Notes: a model not told the origin generated them from the sequence alone. Shown: positions 47,514 through 55,260, numbered from the stretch's first letter. The stretch is DNA of 64,000 nucleotides from an uncultured bacterium (GCA_945949875.1 CAMFGH010000002.1:36968-100967); one strand, 5' to 3'. A program made the numbers and translations.

Positions 47514-48377
47514 TTATTGCAGCTGCTTTTTTAATCTGTCCAGATACTCCTCCGGAATCTGCTCTGCTTCGATCTCAAATGCCGGTTCATCTTCTTCCAG
47601 AAGATACTGCTTTAACTGTCCCGGATAGGTGATCGTATTCATTCTTCCTAAATACCGTACCCATCTGGAAAACGTAGAGCCCGATGCCACAAACAGTCTG
47701 GCTTTTGACATCGCCAGTATATCTCCGATTGCTGTCCCAAAGGTCACCTGCTGCACACCCGGAAGCGCCAGAATGTCCTGCAGTTCTTCTCTGGAACCAT
47801 CCGAAAAAATATATACCGGCAGAGTTTCCGATACTGCATCTCTTATCTGTTGAATCACATCTATATACCATTCTATAGGAATGCTGGTATTTGGATTTCC
47901 AGCCTTTAAGTCTGCTTCCGTACCACGTGTAAAATCACCCAAACGAATATGCATGCATATCCCGTTTCCCGGTTCGAACTCCATTGCTTTTCTGTTGCGT
48001 TCCTGCAAGATAGTCTGAAAATGCCTGTAAAGATACTCACTGTTTTCTTTTCCGGCTATGGGTTCAAATTCACCTTCCATCCCTTCCATGACAACAATGT
48101 CTTTTTTTCTCGTCCACAAAAGCCTGAGTTTCTGAAAGCCTGACACAGCACCGATACGATTTTGAAATAAATCATGATAAAAACGTTTGTTGCTTTCCCG
48201 TCTCAGGATTTGTCCCACCGGAATAGATACCCAGGTCGGCCAGATCAGTCGGGCACCATGGTCTCTTGCATAGAGAACTGCCTTTGCATAGGTAAAAAGC
48301 ATGTTCCCAAGACCCAGCCCGCCGATTCGAATGATATAAAAATCTTTGTCTGAAAGTTTCGGATAAACGTATTTCAT
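47514..48377 (-). CDS. Alpha-1,2-fucosyltransferase-like glycosyltransferase (GT11)
   Basis: 287 aa from ATG 48377, which has AGGAAATAT just upstream; the in-frame GTG six codons earlier is less likely. The family opening G-L-GNMLFTYAKAVLYA is present, the GDP-binding motif HIRLGDFTRG lies in the middle, and the late SGSTFSRWVRYLG matches the conserved FxxSxSTFS-W region. GT11 enzymes add fucose (or a related 6-deoxy sugar) in alpha-1,2 linkage. The donor could be GDP-fucose from elsewhere in the genome; no GDP-fucose genes are in the window. Confidence 0.82.
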   Translation of the reverse strand: MKYVYPKLSDKDFYIIRIGGLGLGNMLFTYAKAVLYARDHGARLIWPTWVSIPVGQILRRESNKRFYHDLFQNRIGAVSGFQKLRLLWTRKKDIVVMEGMEGEFEPIAGKENSEYLYRHFQTILQERNRKAMEFEPGNGICMHIRLGDFTRGTEADLKAGNPNTSIPIEWYIDVIQQIRDAVSETLPVYIFSDGSREELQDILALPGVQQVTFGTAIGDILAMSKARLFVASGSTFSRWVRYLGRMNTITYPGQLKQYLLEEDEPAFEIEAEQIPEEYLDRLKKQLQ

Positions 48378-48494
48378 ATATTTCCTGCTTCGCACTGCAT
48401 GTTTTGCTGCTTTCCTGTTTGTTACTTTCCTGTTTTGTTACTTTTCAATTTACCTTCGCCTGTTTTTGCCTGCGCTTATTACAGTATAACATAA

Positions 48495-48537
48495 AAAAGC
48501 AATAAGTTATTCGTTTTTCGAATATCTTATTGCTTTT
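48495..48537 (-). terminator. Strong intrinsic terminator after the XRE gene
   Basis: Arms of 19 nt (48495-48513 and 48519-48537) pair with a single mismatch around a TTTTT loop. The stem ends in A/T runs on both sides, so it may work in both directions. It separates the regulatory block from the glycan island. Confidence 0.8.
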
Positions 48538-48555
48538 ATTGTTTTTCTTAAATCA

Positions 48556-49167
48556 TTATGAAGGATTTACATCCGAATAGGATGCACTATATCCTTTTTC
48601 ATTTTTGTTTGCTGCTATTTTTCCTCTTTCTACAGCATCCCTCAGCACATCCAGATCAGGCATGATATGATCTTCCGCTACCAGTTCACCACGCTGTTCA
48701 CACATCTCGAAATTCTCCAGAATGCTCCGTGCTACTGTTACCCGTGATTTCATATCACAGTGCAGATGTGCCACTATCATCTGAAGTACTGCAGTGGGTG
48801 AACTTCCATGATCTGCATGGAAAAGGAAAAGCAGAGCTCTCATTTGCTCCTCTGAAAGACTTTCCAGCAAAACTTTCAGTGCTTCTGCTATTCTTTCACC
48901 AGAATCAGAGGCCTGTAAATCAGAAAACTCTTTTGGGAAAACATATTCCAGATAGTATGGGATAGGATTGATTTTAAGCACACGAAACCATTCCGTAGTC
49001 TGGAAAAAATCGGGACATGATTTTCCCATTTCCCAATTCTGTATCGTTCTTCTTGACACATCCAGCTCAGCAGCCATCTTCTCCTGTGAAACCGTGGTCT
49101 TCTGTCTTGATTTTGTAAAGATACGTGTGAATCTTTCTAACCGTTCTTTTCTCGATTCCTTATCCAT
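48556..49167 (-). CDS. XRE-family transcriptional regulator
   Basis: 203 aa from ATG 49167. The longer start at 49221 would lie upstream of the predicted -10 at 49204-49209, so the shorter form is preferred. A helix-turn-helix of XRE type is in the first 60 residues: TVSQEKMAAELDVSRRTIQNWEMGKSCPDF. The C-terminal two thirds are helical (PIPYYLEYVFPKEFSD...) with no recognised domain and may sense a ligand or dimerise. It is divergent from the small ORF at 49369, so it may control it and itself. Confidence 0.88.
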   Translation of the reverse strand: MDKESRKERLERFTRIFTKSRQKTTVSQEKMAAELDVSRRTIQNWEMGKSCPDFFQTTEWFRVLKINPIPYYLEYVFPKEFSDLQASDSGERIAEALKVLLESLSEEQMRALLFLFHADHGSSPTAVLQMIVAHLHCDMKSRVTVARSILENFEMCEQRGELVAEDHIMPDLDVLRDAVERGKIAANKNEKGYSASYSDVNPS

Positions 49168-49203
49168 ATTTTTTACCCCAATTCCAAATATTCCCGAAAT
49201 AAA

Positions 49204-49232
49204 TTTTACCATATTGCACAAATATATTCAAT
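49204..49232 (-). promoter_or_regulatory. Promoter of the XRE gene
   Basis: Minus-strand TTGAAT (49227-49232), 17-nt spacer, TAAAAT (49204-49209). The predicted leader is about 30 nt to the ATG at 49167. Confidence 0.6.
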
Positions 49233-49314
49233 GTAAAACTTGTTTTCACATCTGAATGCGCAAAATAATACGCATAAAATACTGAAAATTTGTATCACTT
49301 CGTATGCAGACGAA

Positions 49315-49343
49315 TTGTGTTTTTTCGAATATACTGACAATAT
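49315..49343 (+). promoter_or_regulatory. Promoter of the 35-codon ORF
   Basis: TTGTGT (49315-49320), 17-nt spacer, CAATAT (49338-49343). Just upstream are short inverted motifs (tcgtatgcagacga) that could be an XRE operator. The predicted leader is about 20 nt and contains the strong ribosome site. Confidence 0.5.
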
Positions 49344-49368
49344 CAAAAGAAAGAGGAGGGACAACACT

Positions 49369-49476
49369 ATGATTAGATTTTTAGCTCAATTATATAAAAA
49401 ATATTCTAGTAAAAGGCACTCCTACAAAATGTACTGTAAGTATTTTGAAAATGGTTTTGATGATGCCAGACGTTAG
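49369..49476 (+). CDS. Small basic peptide of 35 aa
   Basis: The ATG at 49369 is preceded at 8 nt by GAGGAGGG, one of the strongest ribosome sites in the window. The peptide is basic and Tyr-rich (MIRFLAQLYKKYSSKRHSYK at the start, ending in DDARR), with no signal peptide and no match I recognise. It has its own promoter candidate, a divergent XRE regulator and a terminator downstream, so it looks like a real small gene rather than noise. Options are a toxin-like or regulatory peptide, or a leader peptide for the structured RNA after it. Confidence 0.6.
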   Translation: MIRFLAQLYKKYSSKRHSYKMYCKYFENGFDDARR

Positions 49477-49500
49477 TTTTGGCATTCCAATAACACATCC

Positions 49501-49562
49501 GGATAAATCCTGCACAGTGTAAAAGGGGATTGTGTCAAGGGGGAGAATATAAGGATTTATCC
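49501..49562 (+). other. Possible structured RNA region
   Basis: GGATAAATCC (49501-49510) and GGATTTATCC (49553-49562) can pair over 10 bp, enclosing TGCACA/TGTGTCA and purine-rich AAAAGGGGA and AAGGGGGAGA stretches. It lies between the small ORF and its terminator. It may be part of an untranslated RNA or a regulator target. Confidence 0.4.
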
Positions 49563-49567
49563 AAAAC

Positions 49568-49612
49568 AAGAAGCTTTTATCCTTCCTATGTGGGGTTAAA
49601 GCTTCTTTTTCT
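49568..49612 (+). terminator. Terminator after the 35-codon ORF
   Basis: AAGAAGCTTT (49568-49577) pairs with AAAGCTTCTT (49598-49607), followed by TTTCTTTTC. Confidence 0.75.
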
Positions 49613-49741
49613 TTTCTATCCATCCCCTTTATATTACTATGATATTTTATTTCTAATTAATAACACTCCTAAAATAAAAGCAATCATTCCAAGCCATTGA
49701 TATTATCTAAATAGTTTGAAATGTATAATTCAGATATGTGT

Positions 49742-50314
49742 TCACATTTTCTTTCTATCTTCTAAGATTTTTATCTTTCCGAGAACCACTAAAAAGCCTG
49801 TATCATATATAGCTACAGCAATAGGAACAAGTATTTTTTTTGTCCATATTGAACTAAAAATAGCAAAAAAACATAAGGTAATTAAAATTCTAATCACCTT
49901 ATTGTGGTAATCCCTTTTTTCATCTAGCGACAATGGTTTATTCTTTGCTTCTACAGGTGCCATAATTCCTATCGCAATAGCAAACAAAACCATAATCCAT
50001 GTATAATCAAGTATAATATTTTCAAATCTTCTAATACCTGTCAGAGAGGCAATAGTAATAATAGCAGAACTTATTTCACACCGAAATTTTGTTTTCGAGT
50101 GATATCCTCCTCCATATGTTCTTAGTAATATAAAAGAAAACTGAAACACCATGCTCTCTACAACAATCCCCAAGAGACTACCAATTATAAACGTAAATAT
50201 TACATCCAATAATGTGGCAACTATTCTTTTTATACCATAGTTTAATATTACAGTATCTGTTTCAGACAAACTGTTGTTTTGAGCAATGGCATTTAAGATT
50301 TTCCCTTTATTCAT
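49742..50314 (-). CDS. agrB: AgrB-like accessory gene regulator protease/exporter
   Basis: 190 aa integral membrane cysteine protease that removes the C-terminal tail of AgrD and forms the thiolactone of the autoinducing peptide. The catalytic pair is H72 and C79 in LLRTYGGGYHSKTKFRC, with the seven-residue spacing of staphylococcal AgrB (H77/C84). Several membrane helices follow. Length is typical. Its ATG overlaps the last 8 nt of the AgrD gene, giving tight coupling of protease and substrate. It is the last gene of the agr group in transcription order. Confidence 0.93.
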   Translation of the reverse strand: MNKGKILNAIAQNNSLSETDTVILNYGIKRIVATLLDVIFTFIIGSLLGIVVESMVFQFSFILLRTYGGGYHSKTKFRCEISSAIITIASLTGIRRFENIILDYTWIMVLFAIAIGIMAPVEAKNKPLSLDEKRDYHNKVIRILITLCFFAIFSSIWTKKILVPIAVAIYDTGFLVVLGKIKILEDRKKM

Positions 50315-50453
50315 ATTTCTTTAAGGCAGAAAGTTCATCTGGAAGTTCTTCCTGATAAAGCTTATAAAAGCAAGCAGAGTTCACTGCAGTTGTAGCCACC
50401 AGCATGGACAAACAGAAAATGCCTTTATAAAGTATTTTCATCATTTTCTTCAT
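50307..50453 (-). CDS. agrD: AgrD-like cyclic autoinducer pro-peptide, 48 aa
   Basis: The reading frame starts at ATG 50453 with AAGGAGGG 8 nt upstream. The N-terminus is an amphipathic leader (MKKMMKILYKGIFCLSMLVA); then TTAVNSACFYKL, and the acidic tail YQEELPDELSALKKYE. Aligned with staphylococcal AgrD (core CDFIM, tail DEVEVPKEL), the core is CFYKL and the tail YQEELPDEL with the conserved P-x-E-L. The predicted signal is a five-residue thiolactone ring from Cys28 to Leu32, with a short N-terminal extension (for example NSA). The exact N-terminus cannot be read from the sequence. Confidence 0.9.
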   Translation of the reverse strand: MKKMMKILYKGIFCLSMLVATTAVNSACFYKLYQEELPDELSALKKYE

Positions 50454-50482
50454 ATACAACCCTCCTTTTTTCAAATTTTAAC

Positions 50483-50514
50483 ATTTTATGTGTGGAACGG
50501 TACCTATTTGTAAA
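50483..50514 (-). promoter_or_regulatory. Candidate agrDB promoter
   Basis: Minus-strand TTTACA (50509-50514) and TAAAAT (50483-50488) are 20 nt apart, longer than ideal, as is usual for promoters that need AgrA-type activation. An 11-bp palindrome ACCATTATGGT lies just upstream (50522-50532). Confidence 0.4.
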
Positions 50515-50550
50515 AAAAAGCACCATTATGGTAATTTTTGGTTATAATAC

Positions 50551-50576
50551 AAAAAGCAGTGACTTTTCACTGCTTT
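50551..50576 (-). terminator. Terminator between agrC-like and agrD-like genes
   Basis: AAAGCAGTGA and TCACTGCTTT pair perfectly over 10 bp with a 4-nt loop; on the minus strand a U-run follows. It implies that agrDB has its own promoter, with some read-through possible. Confidence 0.75.
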
Positions 50577-50599
50577 CATTTTCTCCAAACATGTTTTCT

Positions 50600-51853
50600 C
50601 TAAATATTCAAATATATAAATAAATTCACCTCAAATACGTCTTCTGTATAATCAATAAGCATTTTTCCTCCATACTTCTCAACCGTTCTTTTCACGCTGA
50701 GTAACCCTACTCCATGCTCAAATTGTTTTTCTTTTGTTGTTAACAAAACATTATCATTCTCTCGTAAAATACCATCATAATCATTTACTATTTTAACTTT
50801 CATTATGCCCCGATCATATTGCAAAGTCAGTTCAATTCTTTTCCTTTCACTTTTTTGAATGGCTTCGTATGCATTTAGCAAAAGATTACTGAGTATTATG
50901 TTTATATCATAATCATTCACAGGCAAAGATTGAGGAATTCTTATATCTGTAATTAAGTTTCCTCCTATTTTTCCAACAGCATCCATCATATAATTAAGTA
51001 TACTATCTATGCATTCATTTCCAGTATCTACATATAGTTTCCCAGCAACAGAATAACTGTTTATCTTACCTATGTATTCTAATGCCTTTTCTTTTTCATC
51101 TTTTTCAATATAAGTAGACAGTAACATAATATGATGTTTCATATCATGTCTCAATGTTTTATATGTATCATTTGCATTTTGCAGTATCTTAAGCTGATTA
51201 CGATACATTGTCAGTTGTAATCCATACATTTCTTTCTCTTTCTCTTTAACATAATCATTCATCAATTTATCGTATAAATAAAATATGATTATATTGATAA
51301 AAAGCAAAACACATAAAGCACCAACCAATAATATATTGTTATTATAGGTTCCTTCAATCATTACATTCGCAATAAACATGCTTCCTGCCGAAATCAGAAC
51401 AAGCATTAGATCTTTTTTAAACGAAAGCTCTATTCCCCGACGAAACATAACAGTTTTCTCAATTAGCATTTCTAGAATAAAAAAGATAAAGACTGAAAAG
51501 AAAAATCCTATTTCTGCCATCTGAACATCCTTATCTTTTACAAAAATGACCCATGCAACATTCTCTGTCAATAGAGCAAGTCCACAAACAGCAATTAAAG
51601 ATAGCACTTTTCTTTGAAAACTCCCTTTATATCCTGTAAAAATAACAAGAAATAAACCACCTATACTAATCAGAATATTTATAATATCAGAATTGTGACA
51701 CAAATATTCTACGCTGTTTATCAGGAAGTATACGACATATTCAAATAAAACATACTTATTTTTTTGGTATTCTTCAAAGAAAAGACTGACAAAACGATAC
51801 AAAAGATAGGTTCTGAGAGCATTTAATATCAGATAGGAACTTATTTCCAGCAT
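50600..51853 (-). CDS. agrC: AgrC-like sensor histidine kinase (GHKL type)
   Basis: 417 aa. The N-terminal ~200 residues hold six or so membrane helices, the sensor for the peptide signal. The dimerisation helix carries the phospho-acceptor H236 in LRHDMKHHIMLL, and the GHKL ATPase has the N-box ILSNLLLNAYEAIQ and the G-box HGVGLLSVKRTVEKYGG. This is the AgrC/ComD type of quorum-sensing kinase, and it lies directly downstream of its LytTR regulator (1-nt gap), in the reverse of the staphylococcal order. Confidence 0.92.
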   Translation of the reverse strand: MLEISSYLILNALRTYLLYRFVSLFFEEYQKNKYVLFEYVVYFLINSVEYLCHNSDIINILISIGGLFLVIFTGYKGSFQRKVLSLIAVCGLALLTENVAWVIFVKDKDVQMAEIGFFFSVFIFFILEMLIEKTVMFRRGIELSFKKDLMLVLISAGSMFIANVMIEGTYNNNILLVGALCVLLFINIIIFYLYDKLMNDYVKEKEKEMYGLQLTMYRNQLKILQNANDTYKTLRHDMKHHIMLLSTYIEKDEKEKALEYIGKINSYSVAGKLYVDTGNECIDSILNYMMDAVGKIGGNLITDIRIPQSLPVNDYDINIILSNLLLNAYEAIQKSERKRIELTLQYDRGIMKVKIVNDYDGILRENDNVLLTTKEKQFEHGVGLLSVKRTVEKYGGKMLIDYTEDVFEVNLFIYLNI

Positions 51854-51854
51854 A

Positions 51855-52574
51855 CTATACTTCTCCCTGTGCTGCTATTTTTCTCTTGATTTCCTTTTTA
51901 TATGTGTTACTTATATGGATCACCTGATCATTGCACATGACTATTTCATTCTCTTTATATGCTTTTACATACTGTGTATTAATAATAAACGAATTATGTA
52001 CTGTCCAAAAGTGTTTAGAATGAATAGCTTTACGAATATCTTTTATATTACCATAAAAATATATTCTTTCTTTTGGAGTCACAATACATTTCTTTCTTCC
52101 CAGACATTCAAAATACATAATTTCTGATGAAAGAATCTTTTCCGTACTTTTTCCGATTTTATATTCGAAATATTCCTGCTGCCTTACAAATAATCGTATA
52201 TACTTTTCAAAGATTTTTATAACAGCATTTTCATTAACTGGCTTTAACAGAAAGTCAAAAGGTCTAATCTGAAATAACTGCATTGCATATTGCTCATAAG
52301 CAGAAATAAATACAATCTGAACTTTTTCGTTCTCCAGTTTTTCCCTCAGCAGTTTTCCCACCTTAACGCCAGTCATTCCTGGAAGCTTAATATCCAAAAA
52401 AATCAAGTCAACATTTTTCTGACTATTATTTTCCATATATTGTATCAGACTTTCTCCCGAATAAAACTGCTCTATATGAATATCTTCTTCTCTTTTCTCT
52501 GCGTATCTCTTAAATGCCTGCTCAATTTGATTACAAACATCTAGCTCGTCATCGCATATTAAAATACGAAACAT
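51855..52574 (-). CDS. agrA: AgrA-like LytTR response regulator
   Basis: 239 aa from ATG 52574, where GGGTGAT (matching the extended anti-16S sequence) lies upstream and the receiver begins at once (MFRILICDDE). Starts at 52586 and 52595 are also in frame. The receiver has acidic D9-D10, the phospho-acceptor D61 in LIFLDIKLPG and a conserved lysine (LLKPVN). The C-terminal LytTR domain (about 135-235) ends with FWTVHNSFIINTQYV. It should bind the direct repeats upstream of agr promoters and other target genes. Confidence 0.93.
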   Translation of the reverse strand: MFRILICDDELDVCNQIEQAFKRYAEKREEDIHIEQFYSGESLIQYMENNSQKNVDLIFLDIKLPGMTGVKVGKLLREKLENEKVQIVFISAYEQYAMQLFQIRPFDFLLKPVNENAVIKIFEKYIRLFVRQQEYFEYKIGKSTEKILSSEIMYFECLGRKKCIVTPKERIYFYGNIKDIRKAIHSKHFWTVHNSFIINTQYVKAYKENEIVMCNDQVIHISNTYKKEIKRKIAAQGEV

Positions 52575-52597
52575 TCTATCACCCATTAACACCATAT

Positions 52598-53275
52598 TTA
52601 TTCAAGAATGCTGAAGCAATCTTGTATTAGACCATACACTTCTTTTCTTGTACTTTTCTCCAAAAGTTCTATCATATAACACAGTTCACTTATTAAGAGG
52701 TTTTTCTCTTTCAAAATCACAAAAAATGGAATACTGAACGTAGTATGCATTTTCAAGATTATCTCACTATCAGGTAACGTTATACCCTTTTCCATATCTC
52801 TTAATTTTTTTACATCTACTTCCAAAATCTCTGACATCTTCTTTTGATTATAATTCTTCATGCGACGTACCGAATATAATATATTATTTTGTCTATCTCT
52901 GGTTAATGCATATTGTTCCATACCCATTTTATCTGTCAGAACATCTTCGTAATAATATGCATCTTTCTTCCTGTGATACTCATTTGCATAACAGACAATT
53001 CTCATCAAAAATGTCAATTCATCATATGATTTTTCCTCTAATACTTTTTTGTATTTCCCCTCATATTCCGTTCCTGTAAGAATATAAAAAATATCAACCT
53101 CCGTATCACATAAACACTGCATCTCAAAATACGTAAATCTTCTCGTTCCCAGTTCGGCCTTACTATAATGACTTTGACTCATTTTCAGTTTTCGTCCCAT
53201 CTGCATCTGCGACAAGTTCTTGTTTATTCGCTCTTTTTTAAGCCTCTCTAAAAATTCCTGATATGCCATGTTCAT
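52598..53275 (-). CDS. XRE-family regulator, first gene of the agr operon
   Basis: 225 aa from ATG 53275 (longer start at 53314 and shorter at 53269 possible). It seems to contain two helix-turn-helix regions: KNLSQMQMGRKLKMSQSHYSKAE near the N-terminus and YNQKKMSEILEVDVKKLRDMEKG in the second half. Between and after them are helical regions. A regulator of this kind upstream of agr genes suggests control of quorum-sensing onset, or a second output. The stop is 23 nt from the LytTR start. The promoter is likely just downstream of the 53416 hairpin. Confidence 0.87.
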   Translation of the reverse strand: MNMAYQEFLERLKKERINKNLSQMQMGRKLKMSQSHYSKAELGTRRFTYFEMQCLCDTEVDIFYILTGTEYEGKYKKVLEEKSYDELTFLMRIVCYANEYHRKKDAYYYEDVLTDKMGMEQYALTRDRQNNILYSVRRMKNYNQKKMSEILEVDVKKLRDMEKGITLPDSEIILKMHTTFSIPFFVILKEKNLLISELCYMIELLEKSTRKEVYGLIQDCFSILE

Positions 53276-53406
53276 GGATAGTATACCCCATAATATGATT
53301 CCTATTTTACCCATTTTATGACATCAAATTTCCCCATTTCGCACCTTTTTAGTACTTTTAGAGAAAGTTTTGCACATCTTATAAAAGAAAACGAAAAAAT
53401 TTATGT

Positions 53407-53412
53407 ATTATA
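53407..53412 (-). promoter_or_regulatory. -10 box of the XRE-agr operon
   Basis: TATAAT on the minus strand, about 130 nt before the XRE start. The -35 position overlaps the upstream terminator hairpin and is weak (CTCAAA, 17-nt spacer), so an activator may be needed. Confidence 0.4.
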
Positions 53413-53415
53413 AAA

Positions 53416-53439
53416 GGAACTCAAAAGGATTTGAGTTCC
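53416..53439 (-). terminator. Terminator after the Cys-rich kinase gene
   Basis: GGAACTCAAA and TTTGAGTTCC pair perfectly over 10 bp around AGGA; TTTTATAAT follows on the minus strand. Confidence 0.7.
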
Positions 53440-53491
53440 TAAAGAATTTGAGTTTCTTTCCATTTGAAACTGCATAATAAATTTGTGCCTA

Positions 53492-54577
53492 CTATTCATA
53501 GTGCCAAGCTGTTGGGAAAAATAATTCCACCTCGAATGGTCCATAGTCTATGCCTCGTATTCTCTTTGTTTTTCGGCTACTTATTCTCATTGTAATATTA
53601 TGAATATCCGCCAGATGTCGGCTTAAATATAGGCCTAAACCACTTCCTCTTGTAGTCTCCTTCTTCGCACTCTCTGTCCGATACCCTTTCTGTTCCAGAT
53701 GTCGCATTTCCTCTTCATTACAGTACGGACCCATAGAAGAAATCGTTACTCGTACTCCCTCTTCTGTATTCTCAAAAATCACTTTAACAGTTTCATTTTT
53801 AGGGGAATACTTTACTGCATTTTCAAACAACAGGAATGTCAAAACATCAAACGTGGGATATACCTCATAGGTAGAATGAGTATCTCCAATAAATTCAAAC
53901 GTAACATGTTTATTCATATAATCATTCATAATACATCTGCATTTATGAAATTTATTAAAGATATCTGCTTTATATGTTTTTCCCATTTGCAATATCATTG
54001 GATTAACAGAAACATCATATGCTAAAAATCTGGCTGTCATCATATGGGCCATAGCTTCAATATCTTTTACGAGGCGCATGTTATGCTCTAAATCAAAAGA
54101 GAGGTCATTTTCAGAACGTCTACTATAGTTATTGTTCACTTCTTCCGCACGACTTTGTAACTGAGTACTGAGGTTTCTTATCTCATGTAGCAGATCTTTA
54201 TTCAATTCATCTTGTTTTAAAATCTCATCCTCTTTTTGGCATACTTCCACATAAATATCAACTATATTTTCAAATGTCATTTTATCAAGAAGGGGATTGT
54301 ATACTATTTCATTTTCCTTTTTTTGTCTAAACACTCCTTTAGACGATATATCCTTTATTTTGAAACATGTAAATATAAACTTATGCCCATCAACACTCTT
54401 TACATATGAGGTCATTCCATAAGGACAATTATAATACCCATTTTCTGCACTCGCTAATTTTCGATAAAATTCTGCGCATCTTCCACAAGAAGCATTTTTT
54501 AGGCAATATTGATATGGCTGAATCAAAAATCCTTTCTTGAAATTGGAGCCTTCAATCATACTGATAAAGCGTTTCAT
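53492..54577 (-). CDS. Soluble histidine kinase with Cys-rich N-terminus
   Basis: 361 aa with no membrane helix. The N-terminal ~100 residues carry a cysteine set C25-x5-C31-x2-C34-x16-C51 (CLKNASCGRCAEFYR, YYNCPYGMTSY) and C71, which could bind a metal or Fe-S cluster, or form a PocR-like sensor (inference). H131 in LLHEIRNLSTQLQ is the likely phospho-acceptor; the ATPase has LLFENAVKYSP (N-box) and GSGLGLYLSRHLAD (G-box). It starts within TAATG at the end of the receiver gene, so the two are a cognate pair. It may sense redox state or a small ligand in the cytoplasm. Confidence 0.85.
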   Translation of the reverse strand: MKRFISMIEGSNFKKGFLIQPYQYCLKNASCGRCAEFYRKLASAENGYYNCPYGMTSYVKSVDGHKFIFTCFKIKDISSKGVFRQKKENEIVYNPLLDKMTFENIVDIYVEVCQKEDEILKQDELNKDLLHEIRNLSTQLQSRAEEVNNNYSRRSENDLSFDLEHNMRLVKDIEAMAHMMTARFLAYDVSVNPMILQMGKTYKADIFNKFHKCRCIMNDYMNKHVTFEFIGDTHSTYEVYPTFDVLTFLLFENAVKYSPKNETVKVIFENTEEGVRVTISSMGPYCNEEEMRHLEQKGYRTESAKKETTRGSGLGLYLSRHLADIHNITMRISSRKTKRIRGIDYGPFEVELFFPTAWHYE

Positions 54578-55260
54578 TACAGTGCTCCTCCCAGAAAAAA
54601 TTTCACTGCTGCTGACCCTAATACCTGTGCCATCACGCTTTTCACAACATCGGCTCCTTGCTTTGCCATTTTTTCCAGCGGTTTTCTATCTTTCTCTTTA
54701 AAACTGCGAACATACTCACTTTCAAGACGCGCTGTTTCAATTGTACTCACGTCGTTCTTGAGGAGTTTTTCCCTAACCAGTTTCCATTGGTGAACCGGAT
54801 TAACTATTTTATCAATCTCATCATCCAAAATTGCTATCCAGTCTTCTAATGAAGTTCCTTTTGGAATCACATTATCTGCCTCTGCTAAATATGTATTATA
54901 GGAAGCATCATATTGGCTTGCCGTGTATGCAATAACATGCTTGTTTGGATAATTTTTCTTTATTTCTTTGATGATAAATGCACCTTCGAAAGCTTCGCTA
55001 AATCGCTTTCCCACTCCACGAATATCGCATAAGATAATTTCATATGGCTCCACATCTTTAATATTATCGATATCCTGTTTGTGGTACATACTAAAATTAC
55101 TATCTTTTAATCCCTGGCTGACATTAAGTTCTTCATCATCAATAATCAGTATATCCATATTTTTTCGTAAATACATGCGCTGATCTTGATTAATCATGCA
55201 ATCACTTGCTAATTCTCCAATTGTATATTTTATATCATAGAATCTCCCTAATAGTTTCAT
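54577..55260 (-). CDS. Receiver-domain protein without DNA-binding output
   Basis: 227 aa from ATG 55260, which has AGGAG 6 nt upstream (the ATG at 55266 touches that site). After a 35-residue extension of unknown role comes a receiver: D41-D42 in DILIIDDEE, the phospho-acceptor D79 in EIILCDIRG, T114 in AYTAS and K134 in VIPKGTSLEDW. The remaining ~75 residues are helical with a charged middle and end in a hydrophobic glycine-rich tail (VLGSAAVKFFLGGAL). No DNA-binding domain is present, so the output may be protein-protein, perhaps at the membrane. Confidence 0.82.
   Translation of the reverse strand: MKLLGRFYDIKYTIGELASDCMINQDQRMYLRKNMDILIIDDEELNVSQGLKDSNFSMYHKQDIDNIKDVEPYEIILCDIRGVGKRFSEAFEGAFIIKEIKKNYPNKHVIAYTASQYDASYNTYLAEADNVIPKGTSLEDWIAILDDEIDKIVNPVHQWKLVREKLLKNDVSTIETARLESEYVRSFKEKDRKPLEKMAKQGADVVKSVMAQVLGSAAVKFFLGGAL

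Noticed and set aside
47514-48377. Polysaccharide pyruvyl transferase as alternative for the GT11-like gene
   Set aside because: The HIRLGD motif and late STFS motif fit GT11 better.
48378-48475. Repeated CTGTTTTGTTACTTTCC segments before the fucosyltransferase-like gene
   Set aside because: Two short imperfect copies only; not enough to call an operator or a CRISPR-like repeat.
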